Below, piece by piece: positions 18,647-27,561 of a DNA stretch of 64,000 nt (position 1 is the stretch's first letter; each line of letters starts with the position of its first letter). The stretch comes from Pseudomaricurvus albidus (lineage in GTDB: Bacteria; Pseudomonadota; Gammaproteobacteria; Pseudomonadales; Cellvibrionaceae), in the NCBI RefSeq assembly GCF_018863235.1, contig NZ_JAHKRS010000008.1:124001-188000 (forward strand), written 5' to 3'. The translations under genes were made by a program, and so were the position numbers. The notes below the pieces were generated by a model that saw nothing but the letters and a program-made list of their open reading frames with translations, was not told the origin of the DNA and did no database searches.

Positions 18647-19923
18647 TTGATCTTCTGGTGATAACAACGCTCTATCCGAATCAAAACCAGTTTCGGCATG
18701 GTATTTTTGTAGAAAACCGCATAAAAAGCCTGGTGGGATCAGGGCGGGTTAATGCTGTGGTGGTGGCTCCGGTGCCGTGGTTTCCCGGGATCTTGCTCTG
18801 GCTTTGGAATAGGCTGGGATTAACCCGCTGGTTGTCTTTGGAACAATATCAACAATACCAGAGTATTCCCCGTGAAGAGTATCGTTCAGGAATCCGGGTT
18901 ATACACCCAAAGTATTTGGTCATTCCTAAAATCGGCATGTATCTGACGCCCTGGTTTCTCGCCCTGAGCGTATTGATGACGATAGTCCGTTTAAGACGTT
19001 CAGGAGTGAATTGGGATTTGGTCGATAGTCACTATTTTTACCCGGATGGGGTCGCAGTAGCACTGATATCTCGCTGGCTTAAAACGCCGTTTTGCATAAC
19101 GGCCAGAGGCAGTGATATCAATTTTATCCCGGACTATTGGCTGGCCAGGAAAATGATCGTGTGGGCCGCTGGTAAAGCTGCCATAAATTTATGCGTCTCT
19201 GGTGATTTGAATAAAAAAATGATTTCCTTGGGAATGAATCCCCATAAAGTAAGGACTGTTACCAATGGCATAGATGAAACCGTATTTAGCGCACAAAGTG
19301 AGGCCGAACGAGTCGCTTTACGTAAAGAACTCGGTTTATCTCAGTATTCTGTAGCCTCTGTGGGGAATTTGATTGAATTAAAGGGGCATTACCTTTTGAT
19401 TGAGGCCATTCGATCCATTCCGGATATCACGTTACTGGTTGTTGGTGAAGGTGAAGATCGTCAACAGCTGGAGAAACAGGTTATCTCGTTAAACCTGAAA
19501 GACAGAGTCCGTTTTTTAGGTAATCTGCAGCAAAGTCGTCTGGTCGAGATTTATAATGCGGTTGATCTTGTATGCCTGGCATCCAGCAGGGAAGGCTGTG
19601 CGAATGTATTGCTGGAAGCCATTGCCTGTGGCACTCCGGTTATGGCGACGGATGTGGGGGGCAATCCCGAAACGGTCAATTCAGAGGAAATTGGTCAATT
19701 AGTTCCCACAAGAACGGCCGAAGCTTTTCGCCAATCTCTTGAAGTCATAAAGCTACGTCACTTTGATCGACAGCGTATTCGAACTTTGTCGAAACGTTTC
19801 TGGTATGACACGATCAATGAGTCTTTGTTAAAGATATACCAGTCAGCATTTTCTCCTGAAAATTCTACCGAAGCCCACGGTGCGAACGTGCATGCTAAGA
19901 AATGGGAGGCTTCGAAAAAGTGA
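18643..19923 (+). CDS. GT4 glycosyltransferase
   Basis: A 426-residue GT-B enzyme with GTG start overlapping the previous stop (GTGA). Features: VITTLYPNQNQFRHGIFVE, SHYFYPDGVAVALISRWLKT and ARGSDINFI in the N-terminal half, then VGNLIELKGHYLLIEAI and ASSREGCANVLLEAIACGTP with a C-terminal donor site. It resembles the group 1 glycosyltransferases common in EPS loci. A hydrophobic stretch near residue 115 (LTPWFLALSVLMTIVRL) may dock it to the membrane. It likely assembles the EPS repeat unit. The 3' end overlaps the O-ligase-like gene by 4 bases. Confidence 0.9.
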   Translation: MIDLLVITTLYPNQNQFRHGIFVENRIKSLVGSGRVNAVVVAPVPWFPGILLWLWNRLGLTRWLSLEQYQQYQSIPREEYRSGIRVIHPKYLVIPKIGMYLTPWFLALSVLMTIVRLRRSGVNWDLVDSHYFYPDGVAVALISRWLKTPFCITARGSDINFIPDYWLARKMIVWAAGKAAINLCVSGDLNKKMISLGMNPHKVRTVTNGIDETVFSAQSEAERVALRKELGLSQYSVASVGNLIELKGHYLLIEAIRSIPDITLLVVGEGEDRQQLEKQVISLNLKDRVRFLGNLQQSRLVEIYNAVDLVCLASSREGCANVLLEAIACGTPVMATDVGGNPETVNSEEIGQLVPTRTAEAFRQSLEVIKLRHFDRQRIRTLSKRFWYDTINESLLKIYQSAFSPENSTEAHGANVHAKKWEASKK

Positions 19924-21242
19924 GAGACTTACTGGTAACAGCACTTGTTTTCGGATCACTGCCTTTCATCATCAAACGGCCATATATTGGTATCTTAGTC
20001 TGGTCCTGGTTGAGTTACATGAATCCCCATAGATTAACCTGGGGGTTTGCTTACAGTATGCCGTTTGCACAAATTGTGGCTTTGACTCTGATTATGGCCA
20101 TTTTTATGGATAAATCCAAAAAAAGTATCCCGGTCGACAAAACGACGATAACCTGGGGGATATTTTTTATTTGGCTATCACTTTCCACGATCTTCGCCAT
20201 GTACCCTTCGAGTGCGTGGTCTATGTACGATCGGATCTTTAAGATTCAACTGGTGACCGTGCTAACGATGATGCTAATGACCGATCAGAAAAAGATCGAT
20301 TGGTTGGTTTATGTTATTGTTTTTTCCCTGGGTTTTTACAGCATCAAAGGCGGTATTTTTACCATATTGACGGGAGGTGCTTATCGGGTATGGGGGCCTC
20401 CTGGCAGCTTTGTCGAAGAGAATAACAGTCTTGCCCTGGCGACACTGATGGTTGTGCCATTGATGATTTACATATATCAGATTGCAACCTATAAATGGCT
20501 TAAGCCATTGATGCTATTAGCTATTTTTCTGAGTTTGGCTTCGGCTTTAGGGTCTCAATCCCGAGGGGCATTGTTGGCTATTATGGCCTTGGGCGGATAC
20601 TTTTGGTTGTCGTCTTCCTACAAGATATTGACTGGCCCATTGTTAATTGTCTTGGCCATTGTAGCTTTCAATTTTATGCCAGAGACATGGCATGCCCGAA
20701 TGGAAACCATACAAAACTATGAAGAAGATGCCTCCGCGATGGGAAGAATTAACGCATGGCAATATAGTATCAATGTGGCGAATGACCGTTTGTTTGGGGC
20801 GGGTCTGCAATCCTGGAAACCGGAAAGTTTCATGATGTATGCCCCTGATCCATTGGCAGTTCATGCCGCGCACAGCATCTTTTTTGGTGTTTTGGGTGAC
20901 AGTGGCTGGATCGGGCTGTTTTTATTTATAACTGTATTATTGATGACTTGGGGAAACTTGAACTGGGTGATAAAAAATACAGACCAAGATAGCCATCAGG
21001 CTAAACTGGCCAAGATGATTAAGCTTAGCATCGTGGCCTACTGTTCCGGTGGCGCTTTCCTGAGTTTAAGTTACTTTGATCTTCCTTGGCATCTCTTTGC
21101 GATTGCTTTGTTAATGAGACATCAATGCACACCTGTACGTGCAGCCCGGCGGAGAAGAAACATGTTTGACTTGCCTGGCAGGAGGGGAGTGGAGTCTGAA
21201 AAACCTGACACATATGAGTCTGGCTTTAGGAAAGGTGTTTAG
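19920..21242 (+). CDS. O-antigen-ligase/Wzy-like membrane protein, exosortase A associated
   Basis: About 440 residues starting GTG at 19920 (GTGA overlap, GGGAGG upstream), giving the family start VRDLLVTALVFGSLPFIIKRPYIG without an upstream MGGFEK. There are about ten hydrophobic spans and a periplasmic loop between them containing VEENNSLALATLMV. The WSWLSYMNPHRLTWG signature is characteristic of the putative O-glycosylation ligase of exosortase A systems. Its role may be polymerisation of repeats or transfer of glycan to protein or lipid; which one is not proven. The C-terminal tail (about 45 residues) is polar and less conserved-looking. Confidence 0.9.
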   Translation: MRDLLVTALVFGSLPFIIKRPYIGILVWSWLSYMNPHRLTWGFAYSMPFAQIVALTLIMAIFMDKSKKSIPVDKTTITWGIFFIWLSLSTIFAMYPSSAWSMYDRIFKIQLVTVLTMMLMTDQKKIDWLVYVIVFSLGFYSIKGGIFTILTGGAYRVWGPPGSFVEENNSLALATLMVVPLMIYIYQIATYKWLKPLMLLAIFLSLASALGSQSRGALLAIMALGGYFWLSSSYKILTGPLLIVLAIVAFNFMPETWHARMETIQNYEEDASAMGRINAWQYSINVANDRLFGAGLQSWKPESFMMYAPDPLAVHAAHSIFFGVLGDSGWIGLFLFITVLLMTWGNLNWVIKNTDQDSHQAKLAKMIKLSIVAYCSGGAFLSLSYFDLPWHLFAIALLMRHQCTPVRAARRRRNMFDLPGRRGVESEKPDTYESGFRKGV

Positions 21243-21246
21243 AGAC

Positions 21247-22221
21247 ATGGTTCAGAGCACCTTCAATTTACTGGCGACACGCCTTCTTCCCAAAGTACTT
21301 TCAGTCGAAGCCGGTAAGCGTCTTTCCATACTCGTTTATCACAGAGTACTGGATCGTGTTGATCCCATGAGACCTGGAATCCCCGATGTAATGGGATTTG
21401 ACTGGCAAATGGAAGTGATTACCCGTTATTTTCAACCTCTGTCAATGATGGATGCCTTGGCCAGGCTGGATGAAGGAACTTTGCCTCCGAGGTCAGTATG
21501 TGTCACTTTCGACGATGGTTATGCGGATAATCTTATACACGCATTACCGGTTTTACAGCGTTGGAATGTTCCTGCCACAGTTTTCGTATCATCCGGTTTT
21601 TTGGATGGTGGTCGTATGTGGAATGACAGTGTGATAGAGGCGTTCACAGCATCAGATAAGACTATCTTTGAGTTGCCAGAGCTTGGTTTTGAGAAGGTTG
21701 ATATTACGAAGCCTGAAACTCGAATGCAAACGTGCTACGAAGTTATTAAGCGTATTAAATACATCCAGCCTGAGCAGAGGTTGGAAAAAGTGTCCGAAAT
21801 TTGTAAGGCGCTGGGAAGTCCAAAATTGCCCGATAATCTGATGCTGACTCGTGATGAGCTACGACTGTTATCTAAAGCTGGCATTGAAATTGGAAATCAT
21901 ACAGTTACACATCCTGTTTTGACAGCTATAGACAATCAGTCCGTTCTCCGTGAGCTGAAGGATAATACCCGGGATCTGCAGGACGTTACACAAAAGCCGG
22001 TGAAGTATTTTGCTTATCCCAATGGGATACCAAACAAGGATTTTAATGAAGAGCATAAAAATATTGTGAAGGATCTGGGTTTTGAAGGAGCTGTTACCAC
22101 AGAATGGGGTGTCTCTAGCAGATCAACAGATCGCTGGGCTTTGCCCCGTTTTACCCCCTGGGATAAATCGCCACAAAGATTTGCGATGCGGATTATTATG
22201 AACATGAGATCGCTTCGATAA
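21247..22221 (+). CDS. polysaccharide deacetylase family protein
   Basis: About 325 residues from ATG at 21247, five bases after the previous stop, with GGAAAGGT upstream. NodB-like motifs: LSILVYHRVLDRVDP, CVTFDDGYADN (metal Asp pair), PATVFVSSGFLDGG and IEIGNHTVTHPVL (metal His). It is a member of the carbohydrate esterase 4-like group found in XrtA loci, distinct from the DUF3473 enzyme at 9376. It probably trims acetyl groups from the EPS or a precursor. It is the last gene of the 19-kb plus-strand run; no clear hairpin terminator follows it. Confidence 0.88.
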   Translation: MVQSTFNLLATRLLPKVLSVEAGKRLSILVYHRVLDRVDPMRPGIPDVMGFDWQMEVITRYFQPLSMMDALARLDEGTLPPRSVCVTFDDGYADNLIHALPVLQRWNVPATVFVSSGFLDGGRMWNDSVIEAFTASDKTIFELPELGFEKVDITKPETRMQTCYEVIKRIKYIQPEQRLEKVSEICKALGSPKLPDNLMLTRDELRLLSKAGIEIGNHTVTHPVLTAIDNQSVLRELKDNTRDLQDVTQKPVKYFAYPNGIPNKDFNEEHKNIVKDLGFEGAVTTEWGVSSRSTDRWALPRFTPWDKSPQRFAMRIIMNMRSLR

Positions 22222-22273
22222 CCTGATAACTCAAAGGAAAACCTATTACTTAATCTGCCTTTAGTACCGTGCT

Positions 22274-22975
22274 CTATTTTTGAGGTTTGTCCCAGTAGCC
22301 TGCAGATTGTAGTTGCTTTTTCAGGCCTTGTAGAGGGAATCCTCTGGCATAGATTTTTTTTGCATAGGAACGCGCTTCCTCATAGCGCTCCAGATCTACT
22401 AAAAGAAGGCTGAGGTTGTATAAAATCTGACCGTTTTCGGGGGCCAGTGTTTTGGCAGTATCATATTGCATCAGGGCATCAACATAGTTGTTTGTTCTGT
22501 GGAGCAATATGCCATATAACATGTAAGAGATTGCATCTTTGGGGCTGAAGTTAATTGCTCGTTGTAAATAACATTCAGCAGGAGTTGCCCCTTTGTTATA
22601 GGATTCCTTAGGTTTGGTTAAATCGTGACGAATAATAGTGTTTAATGCTCTATGATGATTGGGAAAGGCTCTGAGAGTGTAATCAAGATCCGGGATTGGG
22701 TCCTTCCCTTTGCCTTTGGCGCCACCTGTCAGTGCTTCAACATTTCGGTCGAAGTGGGCACCTTCAACCAATCTCAGGTTTTTCGCTAAACGGTTCCGTT
22801 GTAAATAGTCATATGGGCCATACCCCGATGGGCGGCCAATGCATGGAGCCCCGGTTAATGTATCTCCAACCCAGGGGGCCTCATTACTGGCAAGTGTATG
22901 CTGTGATGTAAGTGATAACATCGTGATCAGTGAAGCTAAGAAGCTCAATTTTAAGTGACGGTTATTCAGGGGCAT
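22274..22975 (-). CDS. secreted TPR protein, EPS-locus associated
   Basis: A 233-residue protein with an N-terminal signal peptide (LSFLASLITMLSLTSQHTLA). At least two TPR-like units fill about residues 130-225 (AISYMLYGILLHRTNNYVDA, then GQILYNLSLLLVDLERYEEA). The region after the signal (TLTGAPCIGRPSGYGPYDY) is unusual and conserved-looking. It is convergent with the deacetylase and diverges from the flippase gene, separating the core run from the AT-rich cassette. It is probably a periplasmic scaffold; no enzymatic motif is seen and the function is unknown. Confidence 0.75.
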   Translation of the reverse strand: MPLNNRHLKLSFLASLITMLSLTSQHTLASNEAPWVGDTLTGAPCIGRPSGYGPYDYLQRNRLAKNLRLVEGAHFDRNVEALTGGAKGKGKDPIPDLDYTLRAFPNHHRALNTIIRHDLTKPKESYNKGATPAECYLQRAINFSPKDAISYMLYGILLHRTNNYVDALMQYDTAKTLAPENGQILYNLSLLLVDLERYEEARSYAKKIYARGFPLQGLKKQLQSAGYWDKPQK

Positions 22976-23176
22976 ATGAAGAATCCATCCAGTCGTGGTG
23001 AAGCTGTGAAATTAATTTGTTATCGGTGATTATAGGATACAGGAACTCAGGGGAAGACTTCTATGCCTTTAATATGTATTAATCAATTTAAGCCTGTCAT
23101 TTTCTCAGTTACTCTACGGATGAATAAGAAAAATAATATATGAATAAATACAGTGCTGTAGAGTTGAATTTTATAT

Positions 23177-24655
23177 ATGGATGTTAATAAAGAAATTGCC
23201 AAAGGTTCTCTATGGATGATCTTCATGAGATTTTCTATTAAGGGGATTGGTTTGGTTAGTACGGTTATTTTGGCTAGATTGCTTCTACCTGAAGATTTTG
23301 GTGTTGTTGCAATTTCAATGTCCATATTTGCTTTTATAAAGCTTATGTGTGATACCGGTTTTGGCACTGCTCTTATTCAAAAACAAAACGCAAGCGCAGA
23401 TTTATATAATACTGCCTGGACTTTGAATGTCATCCTCGGTACTACTGCTTCAGTTATCTTAATTGTCGTTTCATTTTTCGCAGACGATTATTTTGAAGAC
23501 AGTAGATTAACTCCTATTCTTCAAGTGCTGGCGTTAGTATCTTTTATCGCATCTTTTGGCAACATAGGTATTGTTAATTTTAGAAAGGAAATGAACTTTA
23601 AAAAAGACTTTCAATATAATGTACTGGCCAAAGTGATTAATTTCTCAATTACAATGATCGCGGCATTCTCTTTAAAAAATTACTGGGCTCTATTAATTGG
23701 GATGCTTTCTAACAGTTTTATTAATGTGTTTTTAAGTTACAGAATGCACCCATACAGGCCGTCAATCAGTATCCGCTCCTGGAGAGAATTGCTGGGTTTT
23801 TCAATTTGGCTACAGATTAATAATGTACTGTTTTTTATTAACAATAAATCTCAAAATTTAATATTAGGTAAGTTTTCTGAGGCGGAAGAAGTAGGGTTTT
23901 ACACGGTTGCTGATGAAGTGGCTACTCTTCCAAGTGTTGAACTAGTGGCTCCTATAAATAGAGCTGCATATCCAGGGTATTCCAGAGTATCAAGTAACAT
24001 ATCTGAACTTAGAAAAAGCTATAGCTCGGTATTTTCCACAATTTTATTGGTAGCTATTCCTAGTTCTGTGGGTATAGCAATGACAGCACCTTACCTTATT
24101 CCATTGCTTCTTGGTGATAAGTGGACTTCTTCAGTTTTACTTATTCAGATTATTTCGTTGACAAGTGTTCTGGTAGTGATGAATACCAATTCTGGTTATG
24201 TATATTTAGCATTAGGTAAACAAAGAATTACAACTATGCTTATGATTTCCAGAACTATTGTTTTTGTGTCTTTGCTGATGTACCTGGTCCCTGAACATAA
24301 GGCGCTTGGTGTTGCCTGGAGCATGGCTTTGGCAACGATAATCCTATTTCCAGCTAATCAATGGATCTTGGCGAAAAGTATCAATCTAAATTTTATTAAT
24401 TGGCTGTTTTTAATTAATCGGCCTATTGTTTCATCTTTGGCGATGGCAGTTGTTGTTTATGTGGTCAATCAAATAACATTAAATAATGGATTTTCTGATC
24501 TTGTTATTTTGCTTTCAATGGTTTTTTCGGGGTTTTTTGCTTTTTGTATCAGTCTGTATTTTTTATGGATTCTAGGCGGCAGGCCTAGTGGTGTTGAGAG
24601 CTTGATTTTTTCAAATATCTTCCATCCCGGGAATATCTTAAAAGGAATTAGGTGA
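23177..24655 (+). CDS. Wzx-type polysaccharide flippase (MOP superfamily)
   Basis: A 492-residue membrane protein with about 12-14 hydrophobic spans. The N-terminal KGSLWMIFMRFSIKGIGLVS and RLLLPEDFGVVAISMSIFAF resemble the WzxC/RfbX-like MOP exporters. It should flip lipid-linked EPS repeat units across the inner membrane. It is the first gene of an AT-rich plus-strand group and its stop overlaps the sulfotransferase start (TGATG). No strong ribosome site precedes the ATG. Confidence 0.88.
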   Translation: MDVNKEIAKGSLWMIFMRFSIKGIGLVSTVILARLLLPEDFGVVAISMSIFAFIKLMCDTGFGTALIQKQNASADLYNTAWTLNVILGTTASVILIVVSFFADDYFEDSRLTPILQVLALVSFIASFGNIGIVNFRKEMNFKKDFQYNVLAKVINFSITMIAAFSLKNYWALLIGMLSNSFINVFLSYRMHPYRPSISIRSWRELLGFSIWLQINNVLFFINNKSQNLILGKFSEAEEVGFYTVADEVATLPSVELVAPINRAAYPGYSRVSSNISELRKSYSSVFSTILLVAIPSSVGIAMTAPYLIPLLLGDKWTSSVLLIQIISLTSVLVVMNTNSGYVYLALGKQRITTMLMISRTIVFVSLLMYLVPEHKALGVAWSMALATIILFPANQWILAKSINLNFINWLFLINRPIVSSLAMAVVVYVVNQITLNNGFSDLVILLSMVFSGFFAFCISLYFLWILGGRPSGVESLIFSNIFHPGNILKGIR

Positions 24656-25572
24656 TGAATACACCATTGGTGTTCATAGTGGGAACCCAAAGGAGTGGAA
24701 GTACTTGGTTGCAAAGCTTAATGTCGAGCTATTCTGGGATAGTTACCGCTCAAGAAACTGGTTGCTTTTCGAATTATTTATTTTTTTTGGATCGACAGTG
24801 GAGTTTTGAGATCAGTAAGTATGAAGAAAGGGGGGTGGGGTTAACTCATTTATTTGATCGTAATGAATTTATAGGTCTATGTAGACAGTTTTCTGATTCT
24901 GTTCTAATGAAGATTTCAGATGGTTGTGAAAGAATTCCAGATTATATTTTGGAAAAGACACCTCACAATGCCTTCGTTTTGGATTTTATTTTAGAGATAT
25001 ATCCAAAAGCTCATGTTATTCATTTGGTTAGAGACCCTAGGTCGGTTTGTGCCTCTTTAAAAGCTGCAAATAAGGGGTGGGGTAAAGCATGGGCTCCTTC
25101 GAGTTCTATCCCGGCTTCTCGTTTGTGGGAAAAGTCAAATTCTGCAGTAATGAATTCTAATTCTAGCAATATTTATCGTGTTTTCTATGAGGATTTACGT
25201 ATAGATACGCGGCAGGAGCTTAAAAAAATATATAACTGGCTAGGTTTAAAAGTCGAAGATTGTGAAGTAGACCGTATTGTTGAGCTTAATGATATTGAAA
25301 ATCTTAAAAAGACAAGAAAAACATCATTTGATGATACTGTAGAGCCTGAAGATTTTTTTAGGAGTGGGAAAATTTCTGGGTGGAAAGATGAATTATCCAA
25401 GTCAGATATAAGAATTATCGAATACCTGTGTAAAGGTTTAATGGAAGACTTTGGTTATCAGTTCAGTATGAATGCATACAAAAAACCATTTCGCTTGATG
25501 GCTAGGGAAAGTTTTGAGGCTCTAGAATGGCGAATTAAGAAGTTAAGCCATAAAGTCATTGGTTCTATATGA
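24655..25572 (+). CDS. sulfotransferase family protein
   Basis: About 305 residues. The N-terminal PAPS-binding loop is VGTQRSGSTWLQSLMSS (5'-phosphosulfate loop), and the 3'-phosphate-binding region is HLVRDPRSVCASL near residue 125. It most likely transfers sulfate from PAPS to hydroxyls of the EPS or its repeat unit, in line with a marine acidic polysaccharide. The start ATG overlaps the flippase stop, with AAAGGAATTAGG upstream. It is clearly AT-rich like its neighbours. A second, distant sulfotransferase lies at 34305. The acceptor is unknown. Confidence 0.85.
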   Translation: MNTPLVFIVGTQRSGSTWLQSLMSSYSGIVTAQETGCFSNYLFFLDRQWSFEISKYEERGVGLTHLFDRNEFIGLCRQFSDSVLMKISDGCERIPDYILEKTPHNAFVLDFILEIYPKAHVIHLVRDPRSVCASLKAANKGWGKAWAPSSSIPASRLWEKSNSAVMNSNSSNIYRVFYEDLRIDTRQELKKIYNWLGLKVEDCEVDRIVELNDIENLKKTRKTSFDDTVEPEDFFRSGKISGWKDELSKSDIRIIEYLCKGLMEDFGYQFSMNAYKKPFRLMARESFEALEWRIKKLSHKVIGSI

Positions 25573-25583
25573 AGGTCATTTAA

Positions 25584-26384
25584 GTGAAATATGTTATTGG
25601 TTCGGGCTGGTGGTGTGCTCCTCCGGAAGAGGATGAGAGGGAGCTTTTGATTGGGGATGATGTGATCAGGGGGAGTGATTTTCACAAGTTATGGTATAAA
25701 TCTGTTTGTGAATATACAGATCCAGAAAAGATACTGATTGTCGATAGTTGCTCACCAATTAAGCCACCTATTAATATGGATGATGATCGAGTTGAGCTCG
25801 TTAGATTAAATATAAATGCAGGTCACAATACTAATCATAAAGGTAAGTATTGTGGATGTGTTCGGGCCATGGAAATTGGACTTTTGTATACGTTAATGTG
25901 TGAGGCTGATTATTATGTATATGTCGAACAAGATGCTTTATTGTATGGTAGCGGGATAATAGAACACTGTGTCTCTAAAATGAAAAAGCCTATCATGTTT
26001 GGGTCAGGTTCTAATACTCCATGCAGGACACAACAAAGTTTTTTTATTGTAAGAAAGGATGCCATTTGGGGGTTTCTCAAGAGTTTGAATTCGATCCCTT
26101 ATACAGATAGTCAAATTAACCCAGAAGAAAAATTTCATATTGCTTGCAGCCTGGTTCCAAGCATAATTCAATCATGGGTATATATGCATTCCTCCAATAA
26201 CAGTTTTCTGAAATGGGTTGATTGGCAGTTTTTTAAATTTTTCCGTGGGTGGCAGGTATTGCCTGTAGATTATGGCCGAGTTAGACCCTTGGACATGAAG
26301 AGACCATTCTTTTATTTTCAGCATGGGGGGCGAGTGGAGATTGACGAGTATCTCGAATTGACAGGGTTTGAATGGAATGGCTAG
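25584..26384 (+). CDS. unrecognised protein, possibly GT-A-like glycosyltransferase
   Basis: A 266-residue protein starting GTG (GAAGG upstream). I do not recognise the family. Visible features: an N-terminal beta-strand then WWCAPPEEDERELLIGDD, a central acidic motif YYVYVEQDALLYGSG that could be a DXD-type metal site, NTPCRTQQSFFIVRKDA, and FKFFRGWQVLPVDYGRVRP near the C-terminus. It has no signal peptide or membrane span. Lying between a sulfotransferase and a GT4, and itself AT-rich, it is probably a glycosyltransferase or other EPS-modifying enzyme. That is inference from context and the acidic motif only. Confidence 0.5.
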   Translation: MKYVIGSGWWCAPPEEDERELLIGDDVIRGSDFHKLWYKSVCEYTDPEKILIVDSCSPIKPPINMDDDRVELVRLNINAGHNTNHKGKYCGCVRAMEIGLLYTLMCEADYYVYVEQDALLYGSGIIEHCVSKMKKPIMFGSGSNTPCRTQQSFFIVRKDAIWGFLKSLNSIPYTDSQINPEEKFHIACSLVPSIIQSWVYMHSSNNSFLKWVDWQFFKFFRGWQVLPVDYGRVRPLDMKRPFFYFQHGGRVEIDEYLELTGFEWNG

Positions 26385-27561
26385 TAGTACCCAAAAGCCT
26401 GGGTGGCTTTTTATTTTGCCTTGGGAATTGAATTCAATAGGTGGTGTAAGTGCAGTAGTCAAATCTCTTATTTCCGAAGTCAATGCGGACGGGACATTCC
26501 GACCTATCGTTCTAGTATCCGATTGGTCATGTGTAACTCCGGTTGTGTCTGAGTGCGAAGTTTACACAGAGATACGCTGGCGGCTCTACCCAATGGATTT
26601 GGAGTCTATAAAAGGTGTTTTTGCATTACTTTTTAAATTATCTTTATTGAAGAGACTCTTCAATAAAATATGTGACGATTATAACGTCAGTGTTTTCAAT
26701 CCTCATTATCCTACCTCATCATCTTTTGTTTTTTTACTCCATAGGAATAATAAAAAGTTGAGAGTTTTGTTTTCATTTCATGGTGTTGACGTCACAAATC
26801 TGAAAAATAAATCGATTATTAATCGTTGTGTCTGGAAGTATGTTTTATCCAGATCTGATGCACTCATAACTTGCTCTAATGGGCTAAAGCATAAATTACT
26901 GAATGTGTACCCGGATTTTGTGCGTAAAAGTGTCACAGTGTATAACGGTGTTGGGAAAGATTTTAATAAAGAGATCTCAAGCTCCGTTAATTCATCAATT
27001 CGGCTGCCCTCAAAGGTTATCCTATCAGTTGGAACATTTGAGGAAAAGAAAGGACAAGATATCCTGATCTCGGCATTTTCGGATGTACACAAAAAGTTTC
27101 CTGGCTGGAATTTGGTTTTAGTGGGTAGACAAACAGCATACCTGGACAAGTATAAAGAGTTAGTCCGATGTCTTGGACTTCAGGAGGTTGTTCATTTTTA
27201 TACTGATATCCTGCCTGAAGATATGCCTTCGATCTATTCCCAGTCGGACATTTTCGTATTGCCTTCCCGAATTGAACCGTTTGGTTTGGTGATTTTGGAG
27301 GCGGCTATGTCAGGTCTTCCTGTTATTGCGACTAAAACAGATGGTGCTCTTGAAATCATTGAGGATCAGAAAGATGGGATTTTAGTGGATATTGGATCAG
27401 CGCATGAGATGAGAGATGTATTAATAGGTATCATTCAATCTGAAATAGGCACAAAAAGAATGGCGTCACAGTTAAAAAGGAAGGCTGTTAGTGATTTTTC
27501 CTGGTCAAAATGTTTTCAGTCTTATATGGATCTGATAAGTAATAAGAACTCAGTAAAGTAA
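26377..27561 (+). CDS. GT4 glycosyltransferase
   Basis: About 394 residues from ATG at 26377, overlapping the previous gene by 8 bases; an in-frame TTG lies at 26368. N-terminal half: LFILPWELNSIGGVSAVVKS. Donor half: VILSVGTFEEKKGQDILISA, FVLPSRIEPFGLVILEAAMS and a following GLPVIATKTDGA, classic GT4. It probably adds a sugar to the EPS repeat. Its stop lies inside the 3' end of the convergent pyruvyltransferase-like gene (12-base tail overlap). Confidence 0.9.
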   Translation: MASSTQKPGWLFILPWELNSIGGVSAVVKSLISEVNADGTFRPIVLVSDWSCVTPVVSECEVYTEIRWRLYPMDLESIKGVFALLFKLSLLKRLFNKICDDYNVSVFNPHYPTSSSFVFLLHRNNKKLRVLFSFHGVDVTNLKNKSIINRCVWKYVLSRSDALITCSNGLKHKLLNVYPDFVRKSVTVYNGVGKDFNKEISSSVNSSIRLPSKVILSVGTFEEKKGQDILISAFSDVHKKFPGWNLVLVGRQTAYLDKYKELVRCLGLQEVVHFYTDILPEDMPSIYSQSDIFVLPSRIEPFGLVILEAAMSGLPVIATKTDGALEIIEDQKDGILVDIGSAHEMRDVLIGIIQSEIGTKRMASQLKRKAVSDFSWSKCFQSYMDLISNKNSVK

